Assembly: GCA_963743575.1 (NCBI GenBank)
Contig: CAVUQC010000007.1
Coordinates: 1,116,001-1,180,000, forward strand
Reading direction: 5' to 3'
DNA length: 64,000 bases
DNA from: DASUPK01 sp963743575
GTDB taxonomy: Bacteria; Actinomycetota; Thermoleophilia; Solirubrobacterales; 70-9
The notes under the pieces were generated by a model, which was given only the letters and a program-made list of their open reading frames with translations, was not told the origin of the DNA and ran no database searches. Positions 33,588 to 41,787 of the stretch are shown one piece after another; the first letter of the stretch is position 1; every line of letters begins with the position of its first letter. The translations under genes were made by a program, and so were the position numbers.

Positions 33588-35137
33588 TGCTCACCGTCGA
33601 GAGCCTGACCGCCGAGCTCGGCCTCAAGGTCGCCGCCGGGGGTGACGACGCCGCCGAGCGGGAGATCCGCTGGGTCCACATAACCGAGCTGCTCGACCCG
33701 ACCCCGTGGCTCTCCGGCGGGGAGCTCCTGCTGACCACCGGCATCCGGCTCGAGAACGCCGAGAAGCAGCGCAAGTTCATCCGGCTGCTCGTCGAGTCCG
33801 GCGTGGCGGGCCTCGGCTTCGGCACCGGATTCGACCACGCGAAGATCCCGAAGGCGGCCCTCGCGGAGGCGCAGGCGGCGGGGTTCCCGATCTTCGAGGT
33901 TCCATATGAGACGCCCTTCATCGCCATCACCGAGGCGGCCTTCAGCCGCCTCGTCAATGAGCAGTACGACGTTCTCTCTCGCGGGATCGCGGTCAACGAG
34001 CGCCTCGAGCGACTGGTCCTGCAGGGTGGCGGGCTCGCTGAGGTGGCGAAGGAGATCGCCGCTGCGATCGGAGGAAGCTCGGTCGTCCTGGACCGTCGCG
34101 GCGAGGTGCTCGCCAGCGGCGGGCGCCACCTGCCGGACTACCTGCTCGAGGCGGTTCGCGCCGAGGTCGTGCCGCGCGGCACCGCCGCCGCCCCCTTCGT
34201 GCCCAACCAACCCGACCTCCGGGGCCGCGCACTCGCCCATCCGGTCTCGCCTCGTGCCGGCGCGGCGGAGGCCTGGCTCGTGGTGGTTCGGCGGTCCGGC
34301 GAGCTCGGGGACTTCGAGCGGCTCTGCGTACAGCAGGCCGCGATCGTCGTCGCGCTCGAGCTGATGAGGGAACGCGTCGCCAGGGAGACCGAGCGCCGCC
34401 TCTCCGGCGAGGTCCTCGCCGCGACGCTCTCGGGACGGCTGGCGCCCGACGACATTCGCGACCGGTTGGCGCCCTTCGGGATCGGCGAGCGGGCCGTGGT
34501 GCTCGCCTTCGAGCTTGGCGACGCACCGGCGGCAGAGCCGACCCTGGCGGAGCACCTGGCAAGCCAGAACCGGGCGGCCCTGGTGGCCCCGCATCCGGCC
34601 GGCCGCCGCGAGCTGCTCTGCGCCGTCGTAGACGGGGAAAAGGGGGATCCGTTGGAGCTGGCGAGCCAGGCGCGCGTGGCACTGGAGAAGATCCACGGAC
34701 CGACCCGGGCCGCGACCAGCCGCTCGCTGCCGACCGAGCGGGTCCGCCACTCCTTCCACGAGGCGCGCTGCGCGCTGGAGGCGACCACATTCGCCAACGG
34801 CGCCGCCCCCGAGGTCGCCTCGCACCGGGACCTCGGGGCCTTCACGCTTCTCCTCTCCGTCCAGGACGGCGAGGCGCTGCGCCTCTACTGCGAGAGCGTC
34901 CTCGGGCCGATCGAGGACTCCGACGAGCGCTACGCCGGCGAGCTGCTCCGCTCGCTCGAGGCGTACATCGACCGCAACGGCCACTGGGAGCGAGCGGCAG
35001 GCGACTGCTACTGCCACCGCCACACCCTCCGTTACCGGATCAAGCGCATCGAGGAGCTCACCGGCCGCGACCTGAGCCGGGCGAATGACCGGGTCGAGCT
35101 CTGGCTGGCCCTTCGTGCGCGGGAGCTGATCGCATGA
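33587..35137 (+). CDS. PucR-family transcriptional regulator
   Basis: A 516-residue regulator. Residues 1-125 are the PucR N-terminal domain (LTVESLTAELGLKVAAGG, WLSGGELLLTTGI, VAGLGFGTGF). The middle resembles the GGDEF-like CdaR segment, and the C-terminus is the HTH_30 domain (YIDRNGHWERAAGDCYCHRHTLRYRIKRIEELTGRDL). Such proteins activate amine, purine or amino-acid catabolic genes in response to the substrate. The ATG lies in TGATG, overlapping the aminotransferase stop. It probably controls its own operon and the divergent permease. Confidence 0.92.
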   Translation: MLTVESLTAELGLKVAAGGDDAAEREIRWVHITELLDPTPWLSGGELLLTTGIRLENAEKQRKFIRLLVESGVAGLGFGTGFDHAKIPKAALAEAQAAGFPIFEVPYETPFIAITEAAFSRLVNEQYDVLSRGIAVNERLERLVLQGGGLAEVAKEIAAAIGGSSVVLDRRGEVLASGGRHLPDYLLEAVRAEVVPRGTAAAPFVPNQPDLRGRALAHPVSPRAGAAEAWLVVVRRSGELGDFERLCVQQAAIVVALELMRERVARETERRLSGEVLAATLSGRLAPDDIRDRLAPFGIGERAVVLAFELGDAPAAEPTLAEHLASQNRAALVAPHPAGRRELLCAVVDGEKGDPLELASQARVALEKIHGPTRAATSRSLPTERVRHSFHEARCALEATTFANGAAPEVASHRDLGAFTLLLSVQDGEALRLYCESVLGPIEDSDERYAGELLRSLEAYIDRNGHWERAAGDCYCHRHTLRYRIKRIEELTGRDLSRANDRVELWLALRARELIA

Positions 35138-35142
35138 GACCA

Positions 35143-35186
35143 GCATCAAGCGGCGGCTCCTCGGCTTCGCCTCCGGGGCCGCCTTG
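35143..35186 (+). other. Hairpin that may cover the next ribosome binding site
   Basis: AAGCGGCGGC near 35148 can pair with GCCGCCTT (about 35179-35186), enclosing TCGGCTTCGCC. The 3' arm touches the TTGGAGG ribosome site (35184-35190) of the following gene, so it could lower its translation. Confidence 0.35.
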
Positions 35187-35195
35187 GAGGTCGCA

Positions 35196-36314
35196 ATGCG
35201 AGTAGCAGTCCTCGGTGCCGGCGGGACCATTGCTCCGGCGATCGTCCGCGACCTGGCCGAGTCCGACGAGGTCACCGCGATGCGGCTGCTCGACATCGAC
35301 CTGCGCAAGGCCGAGGCGGTGGCGCTGGAGCATGGGGGCGGCAAGGCGCAGGCCCGCCAGGCCGACGCGACCTCGGATCTCGCCGAGCAGCTCGAGGGGA
35401 TGGAGGTGCTCGTCAACTCGGCGGCATACCGGATCAACCTCGCGGCCATGCGCGCCTGCCTCGACGCCGGCTGTCACTACATGGACCTCGGCGGCCTCTA
35501 CCACGTGACCGCCGAGCAGCTCAAGCTCTCCGGTGAGTTCGAGCAGCGCGGCAAGCTGGCCCTGCTCGGCATCGGATCGGCGCCGGGCAAGACCAACCTG
35601 CTGGCGGCCCGGGCCGTGACGGAGCTGCCCGGCAAGCCCGTCTCGATCTCGGTGCTCGCCGGCGGCCGAGACCTGAAGCCGACCGGGGAGCTCAGCTTCC
35701 CCTACGCCCTGCGGACGCTGCTCGACGAGATCACGATGCCGCCAATGGCGCTGATCAACGGCCGGGCCGAGGAGATGAAGCCTCTTCAGGAAGGGCCCCG
35801 CGCCGACTTCGGCGACCCGATCGGCGAGGCCGAGACGATCTTCACCCTTCATTCGGAAGTCCTCACGTTCGGCAGCAGCTTCGGAGCGCCGAACGTCACC
35901 TTTGCGCTCTCGTTGCCGCCTGCGGTGCTCGAGAGCCTGAAGGAGCTGTCGGGGGCGAGCGAGGAGCGGATAGCCGAAGTTGCACGCTCTGCATCGCCCC
36001 CTTCAGCCACCACCACCTCGATCCACATCGTCGAGGTGACCGGGCCCGACACGGTGATTCGCGCTCGCAGCGTGACGCCGCCGAACGAGGAGTGGGGCCT
36101 GGGAGGCGGCATCGTCTCTACGGCGACGCCCGCCGCCGCCGCGGTTCGCCTGTTCGCCCGCGGCGCCATCACGAAGCGAGGCGCGCTGCCGCCGGAGGCC
36201 TGCATCGACCCCGACGAGATGTTCGCCGAGCTCGAGGCCCGCGGCGTTCGGTTCGACCTCTCGACGACGCCGCTCGAGAAGGTGGCGACCCTCTCCACGA
36301 AGACCGGGTCATGA
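35196..36314 (+). CDS. Saccharopine dehydrogenase-family NAD(P)-dependent oxidoreductase
   Basis: A 372-residue Rossmann-fold protein. The N-terminus VAVLGAGGTIAPAIVRDLAES is the nucleotide-binding motif; CHYMDLGGLYHVTAEQL and GIGSAPGKTNLLAARAV are typical saccharopine-dehydrogenase-family segments. Members include lysine-pathway enzymes and carboxynorspermidine dehydrogenase, which makes C-N linkages from aldehydes and amines. The substrate is unknown. TTGGAGG five bases upstream fixes the ATG. It is coupled to alanine dehydrogenase by an ATGA overlap and follows PucR by 58 bases. Confidence 0.85.
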   Translation: MRVAVLGAGGTIAPAIVRDLAESDEVTAMRLLDIDLRKAEAVALEHGGGKAQARQADATSDLAEQLEGMEVLVNSAAYRINLAAMRACLDAGCHYMDLGGLYHVTAEQLKLSGEFEQRGKLALLGIGSAPGKTNLLAARAVTELPGKPVSISVLAGGRDLKPTGELSFPYALRTLLDEITMPPMALINGRAEEMKPLQEGPRADFGDPIGEAETIFTLHSEVLTFGSSFGAPNVTFALSLPPAVLESLKELSGASEERIAEVARSASPPSATTTSIHIVEVTGPDTVIRARSVTPPNEEWGLGGGIVSTATPAAAAVRLFARGAITKRGALPPEACIDPDEMFAELEARGVRFDLSTTPLEKVATLSTKTGS

Positions 36315-37441
36315 AGGTCGGGGTCCCCACAGAGATCAAGGACGACGAGTACCGCGTCGCGCTGACGCCCGCCGGCGCTCGCGAGCTCGGCGAGCACGGG
36401 CACGAGGTCCTGCTGCAGGCCGGGGCGGGGGAGGGGAGCGCGATCACCGACGAGGCCTACTCGGCGCAGGGCGTGACGATCCTCCCGGACGCGGACGCAG
36501 TCTTCGAGCAGGCGGAGATGGTCCTCGGCGTCAAGGAGCCGCAGCCCGAGGAGGTCAAGTCGCTTCGCCCGGAGCACACCCTCTTCACCTACCTCCACCT
36601 CGCACCGGATCCCGAGCTCACCAAGGGACTGCAGGAGAGCGGGGCGACCTGCGTCGCCTACGAGACCGTTGAGGACTCGCAGGGAAGGCTGCCGCTGCTC
36701 GCACCGATGAGCGAGGTGGCCGGCAAGATCGCCACCCAGGCCGGGGCCTTCTTCCTCGAGAAGCCGCTCGGTGGCCGGGGGATCCTGCTGGGCGGGGTTC
36801 CCGGAGTTGCTCCTGCGAACGTGATGGTGATCGGAGGCGGCGCCGTCGGCATGCACGCCGCCTTCATCGCGATCGGGATGGAGGCGGACGTCTTCGTCTT
36901 CGACGTCTCGATCGACAAGCTTCGCGAGCTCGACGTCGCCTTCGGCGGCCAGGCCTCCACCGTGTTCTCCTCGACGTTGGCGATCGAGGAGATGCTGCCT
37001 CGGGCCGACCTGGTGATCGGCGCTGTCCTGGTCCACGGGGCAAAGGCCCCCTTCGTGGTCCGCCGCGAGCAGCTCAAGCTGATGAAGAAGAACGCCGTGC
37101 TGGTCGACGTCGCGATCGACCAGGGTGGGTGCTTCGAGACATCACACCCGACCACTCATCGCGATCCTGTCTTCGAGGTCGACGGGATCACCCACTACTG
37201 CGTTGCGAACATGCCGGGCGCGGTACCGATCACCTCGACGTATGCGCTGACCAACGCCACTCTTCCGTACGTCCTGGCCCTTGCGGACCACGGCGTCGCG
37301 GAGGCGGCCCGCCGAGATCCGGGTCTGAGACTCGGGATCAACGTCGCCGCCGGTACTGTCACTCATCCCGCCGTCGCGGAAGCCGTCGGGGTGGAGCACA
37401 CGCCGGTCGAGGACGTGCTCGGCAGCAAGCAGACAGTCTGA
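36311..37441 (+). CDS. ald: Alanine dehydrogenase
   Basis: A 376-residue enzyme that interconverts L-alanine and pyruvate plus ammonia with NAD. Seen: MKVGVPTEIKDDEYRVALTPAGARELGEHGHEVL, the catalytic region FTYLHLAPDP and AYETVEDSQGRLPLLAPMSEVAGK, the cofactor loop VMVIGGGAVGMHAAFIAIGM and VDVAIDQGGCFETSHPTTH. Length (about 370) is normal. The ATG overlaps the upstream stop. In this operon it would recycle alanine formed by pyruvate-dependent transamination. Confidence 0.95.
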   Translation: MKVGVPTEIKDDEYRVALTPAGARELGEHGHEVLLQAGAGEGSAITDEAYSAQGVTILPDADAVFEQAEMVLGVKEPQPEEVKSLRPEHTLFTYLHLAPDPELTKGLQESGATCVAYETVEDSQGRLPLLAPMSEVAGKIATQAGAFFLEKPLGGRGILLGGVPGVAPANVMVIGGGAVGMHAAFIAIGMEADVFVFDVSIDKLRELDVAFGGQASTVFSSTLAIEEMLPRADLVIGAVLVHGAKAPFVVRREQLKLMKKNAVLVDVAIDQGGCFETSHPTTHRDPVFEVDGITHYCVANMPGAVPITSTYALTNATLPYVLALADHGVAEAARRDPGLRLGINVAAGTVTHPAVAEAVGVEHTPVEDVLGSKQTV

Positions 37442-37454
37442 GCGGCTCTCCGCC

Positions 37455-38822
37455 CTACTTCAGGACGCGGATCAACTTCTTGTTGACGAACTCGTCCATC
37501 CCGTAGGGACCGAGCTCGCGTCCGAAGCCGGAACGCTTGACACCCCCGAACGGCAACTCGGCGCCGTCAGCAAGGACGCCGTTGACGAAGACCATGCCGG
37601 CGTCGATGTCGTTGGCGACACGGTCGCCCTGCTCGGGGTCGGTCGTGAAGACATAGGAGCCGAGGCCGAATGGTGTGTCGTTCGCCACCCGGACCGCCTC
37701 CTCCTCGGACGAAACCCTGTAAACGCTCGCGACCGGCCCGAAGAACTCCTCCCGGTAGGCGTCGCTCTCGGGACTGATGCCGGTGAGGATCGTCGGGCCG
37801 AAGAAGTTGTCCTTCCGGTCGCCATCGAGAACGGCCTGAGCGCCCTGGGCCTTCGCGCGGTCGATCTGGTCCTGAAGGCGCTCTGCCGCCGTCGAGGACG
37901 AGAGTGGCCCCATCGCCGAGTCCTCGACGGGATCCCCGGGCTCCACGTCCTTCATCTTCTCGGTCAGCTTCGAAAGGAAGTCGTCATAGAGCTCGTCCAC
38001 GACGATGAAGCGCTTCGCGGCGTTGCACGACTGGCCGGTGTTGTCGAGGCGCGCTTCCACCGCGGCGTCGACGACCTCGTCGAGATTCTGGGTCGCGAGC
38101 ACAATGAACGGGTCGGAGCCTCCCATCTCGAGGACCACCTTCTTGAGGTTCCGCCCGGCAACCTCGGCGACCGCGGCGCCCGCTCGCTCGGAACCGGTGA
38201 CCGAGACGCCCCGTACGCGCGGGTCGGGGATCACCTTCTCGGCGATCTGCTCATGGGTCGCAAAGATCGTCTGGAAGGCGCCCTCCGGAAGGCCGATCTC
38301 GTCGTAAATCTCCTGGATCGCCTCGGCCGACTCCGGGCACTGGGGCGCCGGCTTCAGCAGGATCGGGTTGCCGACGATCAGGTTCGGTCCCGCGAAGCGG
38401 GCCACCTGGTAGTACGGGAAGTTCCAGGGCATGATTCCGAGCAGCGGCCCCATCGCCGAGCGGCGGATCACCGCCGTGCCCTCGCCCGCAAGCAACTCGA
38501 TCGGCTCGTCCTTGAGGAAGTCCTCCGCGCGATCGGCGTAGTAGGAGTAGATATCTCCGCAGAAGTCGACCTCGCCGAGGGCCTGCTCCATGGGCTTCCC
38601 CATCTCCTTCACCGCGATTGCGGCGAGCGCCTCACGTCGCTCGAGGTGGAGCTCGCCGACGCGCTTGACCTTCTCGGCGCGCTCGGCCACGGAGAGTGAA
38701 CTGAGCGCTTCGCGCGCCTCCCAAGACCTGGCAATGGCGGCATCGAGGTCGCCGTCTGAAATCTCTGGATACTCCTCAAGCTGCTCGCCGGTGGCTGGGT
38801 TGACGACCGCGTACATGCTCAC
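37455..38822 (-). CDS. Succinate-semialdehyde dehydrogenase-type aldehyde dehydrogenase
   Basis: A 455-residue aldehyde dehydrogenase close in length and motifs to the short NADP-type succinate-semialdehyde dehydrogenases (GabD1): YAVVNPATGEQLEEYPEISD, IMPWNFPYYQVARFAGPNL, VTGSERAGAAVAE, VLEMGGSDPF, and the nucleophile NTGQSCNAAKRFIV (Cys). It would complete breakdown of GABA to succinate, fitting the amine-catabolic island. The GTG at 38822 is chosen because AAGGAG is 8 bases upstream; the ATG two codons later is the alternative. It converges with the ald operon. Confidence 0.88.
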   Translation of the reverse strand: MSMYAVVNPATGEQLEEYPEISDGDLDAAIARSWEAREALSSLSVAERAEKVKRVGELHLERREALAAIAVKEMGKPMEQALGEVDFCGDIYSYYADRAEDFLKDEPIELLAGEGTAVIRRSAMGPLLGIMPWNFPYYQVARFAGPNLIVGNPILLKPAPQCPESAEAIQEIYDEIGLPEGAFQTIFATHEQIAEKVIPDPRVRGVSVTGSERAGAAVAEVAGRNLKKVVLEMGGSDPFIVLATQNLDEVVDAAVEARLDNTGQSCNAAKRFIVVDELYDDFLSKLTEKMKDVEPGDPVEDSAMGPLSSSTAAERLQDQIDRAKAQGAQAVLDGDRKDNFFGPTILTGISPESDAYREEFFGPVASVYRVSSEEEAVRVANDTPFGLGSYVFTTDPEQGDRVANDIDAGMVFVNGVLADGAELPFGGVKRSGFGRELGPYGMDEFVNKKLIRVLK

Positions 38823-38937
38823 TTGACCAACTCCTTGTCTGCTCGCTCCTCCACGGACTCCAGCCCGGGGACTCTCGGCGCGAAGTCTATCCCCGGCGAT
38901 GCTACGCCGGAGAGTCACGAACCGCGAAAGAGGTTGC

Positions 38938-39744
38938 TCAGGCCGAGCGCGAAGAGCTCTGGGAGGAGCGCCGGCGGATCAGGAGCGCCAGGCCACCGAT
39001 GAGGATGATGCCTCCCACGGCAAACGGCCACCACGGCGAGCCGCCTCCATCGTCATTGCCGCCCTCGTCGCTCGACGACGACTTCGGTTCCGCCGCAGCG
39101 AGTCCGCCCGGAAGCACCTGTGCGAGGAAGCGTCCGTAAGCATGGGCCCCGGCGAAGTTGGGATGGAACAGGTCCGGCAGGAACCAGGCGCCCGGCGCGG
39201 GATCGGCCCGGTGGTGGGGGAGGGAGTGGTGGACCCAGTCGAGCAGCCTGATTTGGTCGGGGTGGTCCTTTGCCGCCCTGACGATCACGTCGGTGTCCGG
39301 GGCGGGCGGGTGCCCGGTGTCGGCGTCGTAGGCGGTGACCAGGACCAGCTTCCGCTTCGGCCCGATCACCTTGAGAGCGAACTTGATCAGGTCGTCGTTG
39401 ACGCCCCCGTTGCCGTATGAGTTGATCAGGACCAGCCTGGGGAGGACGCCGCGATTCCGCATGTCGCGCGCCACCCAGACCGCCTGCTTGAACCCCCGGC
39501 AACCCAAGCCGTTGACGTTGAACCCGACCCGGGTCAGATCCGGGATCGGCAGCAGCATCGTCGAGTCGCCGATCGCGATCGGAGGCGGCCCGTGCCCGGT
39601 GCCGTACGGATTCCGTTGCGCCTGCCCGGCGTGCACGTGCCCACAGCCGAACTCGGGCTCGCCGACCGCCAGTGTGCCGCTCGCCTGCCAGAGGGCGATC
39701 AGGGCCATTCCCAAGCAAAGAGCTCCCGCCTTGATCCTCAGCAT
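38938..39744 (-). CDS. Secreted SGNH-like protein with C-terminal membrane anchor (paralogue 1)
   Basis: A 268-residue exported protein. A signal peptide (to about residue 27) is followed by a domain with IAIGDSTMLLPIPDL (GDS block with candidate nucleophile Ser), LINSYGNGGVND, VTAYDADTGHPPAPDTDVI and DLFHPNFAGAHAYG (candidate Asp/His pair). After a Ser/Asp/Gly linker there is a hydrophobic segment and an Arg-rich tail, so the protein is probably anchored. It resembles SGNH hydrolases that act on acylated wall polymers. Two paralogues sit at 43.1-44.5 kb; only this one has the anchor. Confidence 0.7.
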   Translation of the reverse strand: MLRIKAGALCLGMALIALWQASGTLAVGEPEFGCGHVHAGQAQRNPYGTGHGPPPIAIGDSTMLLPIPDLTRVGFNVNGLGCRGFKQAVWVARDMRNRGVLPRLVLINSYGNGGVNDDLIKFALKVIGPKRKLVLVTAYDADTGHPPAPDTDVIVRAAKDHPDQIRLLDWVHHSLPHHRADPAPGAWFLPDLFHPNFAGAHAYGRFLAQVLPGGLAAAEPKSSSSDEGGNDDGGGSPWWPFAVGGIILIGGLALLIRRRSSQSSSRSA

Positions 39745-39752
39745 CGCCCAGC

Positions 39753-40136
39753 CTAGAAATTCTGCGTGTAGGTGCTCTTGATCTCCACGTCGCCCTTACG
39801 GCAGTCAGCCGTGGCGTTGAACTGGACGCCGGGCACGGACTGCCGCGCTCCCTCGGTGCAGTTGAAGCCCTCGACGGCCGTGGTGCAGGTGCCGCCGGCG
39901 CCGCCGTTCTGCAGGCGGCAGTGGTGATAGGCGACCACGACCTTCTCGGCCTGCCCGCAGCTCACTCCCGCCACCTGAATCGAGGTGACGTAGGAGGCTC
40001 CGAGGTCCTGCTGGCGGCCGTTGATGTCGCAGGAGCGGAGGGCGGCCGCGGTCGTGCTGCTGCTGTCGGACGAGCCGCCCCCGCAGCCGGCGGGCACCGC
40101 GGCAGCGAGGAGGATGAGGAGCGTGAGCCGTCTCAA
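39753..40136 (-). CDS. Small Cys-containing lipoprotein (divergent paralogue pair, member 1)
   Basis: A 127-residue lipoprotein: signal MRRLTLLILLAAAVPAGC, lipobox PAGC, Gly/Ser linker, then a compact domain SCDINGRQQDLGASYVTSIQVAGVSCGQAEKVVVAYHHCR with six cysteines and end STYTQNF. It is clearly related to the protein encoded divergently 76 bases away, which has a cleavable signal instead of a lipobox. The conserved Cys pattern suggests disulfides outside the cell. Family and function not recognised. Confidence 0.7.
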   Translation of the reverse strand: MRRLTLLILLAAAVPAGCGGGSSDSSSTTAAALRSCDINGRQQDLGASYVTSIQVAGVSCGQAEKVVVAYHHCRLQNGGAGGTCTTAVEGFNCTEGARQSVPGVQFNATADCRKGDVEIKSTYTQNF

Positions 40137-40212
40137 GGTCGCGCCAGTCTAGTTCCGCCCGCGGCCACCGAGCATTGGCGCCGCAGGCCATCCCGGTAGG
40201 ATCGCGCCCATC

Positions 40213-40608
40213 TTGAGGAAGTCGCTGACAAGGGCGCTCGCGCTTGCGGGCCTGCTGGCCGCTCTGGGGGTCTCGAGCGGCAGCGCCGCCCCGGTCGCCC
40301 ACACCGCGGGATTCTCGGCCTGCAATATCGACGGGAAGCAGCAGAACCTCGGAGCCTCCTACGTCACCTCGCTGAAGGTCCAGGGAGTCAACTGCGTCAA
40401 GGGCGAGAAGGTGATCACCGCCTACCACCGGTGCCGCCACCAGAGCGGCGGCCCGGCGGGCACCTGCGGGTCGACGCTGCTGGGCTTCAAGTGCAAGGAC
40501 GGCAAGCGGACCGGCGTGCCGAACGTCCAGTACAACGCCACGGCGAAGTGCCACAAGGCCTCGAACGCGTCCAAGCGCGTGAAGTCCCGATATACCCAGA
40601 ACGACTAA
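40213..40608 (+). CDS. Small Cys-containing secreted protein (divergent paralogue pair, member 2)
   Basis: A 131-residue exported protein. Signal peptide about residues 1-25, then ACNIDGKQQNLGASYVTSLKVQGVNCVKGEKVITAYHRCR and a second half with CGSTLLGFKCKDG and VQYNATAKCHK, ending SRYTQND. Cysteine spacing matches the divergent neighbour. It starts at TTG with GTAGGA about 10 bases upstream; no ATG or GTG is available before the signal peptide. Repeat B begins at the base after its stop codon. Function unknown. Confidence 0.68.
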   Translation: MRKSLTRALALAGLLAALGVSSGSAAPVAHTAGFSACNIDGKQQNLGASYVTSLKVQGVNCVKGEKVITAYHRCRHQSGGPAGTCGSTLLGFKCKDGKRTGVPNVQYNATAKCHKASNASKRVKSRYTQND

Positions 40609-40704
40609 GGGACCACCAGGCCGCTCAACCTTGGAGCGGAGGGCGAAGCCCGTAGCGACTTATGTTGGGCGGCCGCTCGTGGCCCCGATCTGATGGCGAA
40701 GCCG
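40609..40704 (-). repeat. Dispersed structured repeat, copy B
   Basis: Reverse-complement copy of the 96-bp unit, about 88 percent identical to copy A by hand. The outer stem is GGGGCCAC with GTGGTCCC, where copy A has GCCGCCAC with GTGGCGGC: two base pairs flip from C-G to G-C and one becomes G-T, so pairing is kept. It begins immediately behind the TAA of the upstream gene and lies between convergent genes. Confidence 0.75.
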
Positions 40705-40731
40705 TGAAGCAGCAGGTCGATCCCTGTTGCC

Positions 40732-41787
40732 TCAGTAGTTGAAGTCTCGATCGATCGCCGCCAGCACCAAATCGGCGGCCACCGAGGAGCCGTCCTCGTT
40801 GAGGTGGATGCCGTCGGGCATCCGCACGATCGTGTCCTTGCCGTTGATCGGGATCGAGTCCCGGTAGGTGTCTCCCGGCGTGAAGGTCGGGATCAGGTCG
40901 ACGACGCGAACCGCGCCGTCCCGCTTCGCGGCCTCCGCCCGGATCGCGTGGTTGACGTCGTCGGCGATCGGCTTGCGGGCGGGGTCGCGCTGGGTGGGCA
41001 CCGTGAGCCAGTAGATCCGCTGCACGCCGCCGCGCAGGTAGTTGTCCATCATCTGGCCCACCCGCGAGGAGAAGATGGCCTCCCAGGCCGGGCCGCAGCA
41101 GCTCACCTGCCGCCCGTCAGGACCGGGCATCGGATAGCCCTCGTTGGCGCCGATGAAGAGGACCACGGCGTTCGGGTTGTCGTTGGCGGCCTGGGTGCTC
41201 GAGAGCTTGCCCCAGTCGACCAGGCCCGTGTTGGAGATCCCGGTGGCGAGATGCGGATCGCGGGTGACCTGGACGCCGGCCCCCTGGTCGGCGAGCTTCC
41301 GGGCGATCTCGATGTCGAGCGGGGTCGAGAGCGAGTCGCCGGTGACCAGGAGCCGGTCGAGCGGCTGCGGCGTGGTCGGGACCTGGACATTTGGCCTGCC
41401 CGCCCCGCCCGGAGCGGCCCGGAAGCCCTGGCCGGAGAGCTGCTGGTCGGGGGAGAGCCAGGAGGTGAGGTCGCGGCGCGTGTCGGCAAGTGGGAGCTGG
41501 TCCGAGATCCATCCGGCGGGTCCGCCGATGGCCTTGACGATGTCCTGGCCGAGGCCGGGCTTCAGCTCGTCCGCCGCCTTCCGCACCGAGCCCCCGGCGA
41601 AGATCAGCAGCAGGAAGGTCGTCAGGGCCACGGCCTTGACCGCATCCCAGGCGCTGAAGCGCCGGAGGTCCCAGCGGTCGAAGCGGCCCATCAGGCTGTC
41701 GTCGCCGTGGGGCTCGCCCTCGGCACCGGGCCGGGACTCGGCCTCCATCTCCGCGATCGTCTCGAATTTCTCGGGTGCCTTTGCCAT
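40732..41787 (-). CDS. DUF459-like membrane-anchored SGNH protein, MBOAT partner
   Basis: A 351-residue protein with a cytoplasmic N-terminus (about 45 residues), one membrane helix (AVALTTFLLLIFAGG) and an extracytoplasmic SGNH-type domain: LLVTGDSLSTPL (GDS), VLFIGANEGY, and DGIHLNEDGSSVAADL (Asp-x-x-His). Such proteins often accompany an MBOAT transferase and help move acyl groups onto exported polysaccharide. The MBOAT gene lies immediately upstream with no spacer, so they are one unit. Acceptor polymer unknown. Confidence 0.8.
   Translation of the reverse strand: MAKAPEKFETIAEMEAESRPGAEGEPHGDDSLMGRFDRWDLRRFSAWDAVKAVALTTFLLLIFAGGSVRKAADELKPGLGQDIVKAIGGPAGWISDQLPLADTRRDLTSWLSPDQQLSGQGFRAAPGGAGRPNVQVPTTPQPLDRLLVTGDSLSTPLDIEIARKLADQGAGVQVTRDPHLATGISNTGLVDWGKLSSTQAANDNPNAVVLFIGANEGYPMPGPDGRQVSCCGPAWEAIFSSRVGQMMDNYLRGGVQRIYWLTVPTQRDPARKPIADDVNHAIRAEAAKRDGAVRVVDLIPTFTPGDTYRDSIPINGKDTIVRMPDGIHLNEDGSSVAADLVLAAIDRDFNY

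Noticed and set aside
35138..35195. Considered as another copy of the dispersed repeat
   Set aside because: Shares GGCTTCGCC and a GCCGCCTTGG segment but cannot be aligned along its length; kept only as a hairpin.
33434..35449. Minus-strand frame of about 670 codons opposite the PucR gene
   Set aside because: PucR has clear domains at both ends; the antisense frame does not.
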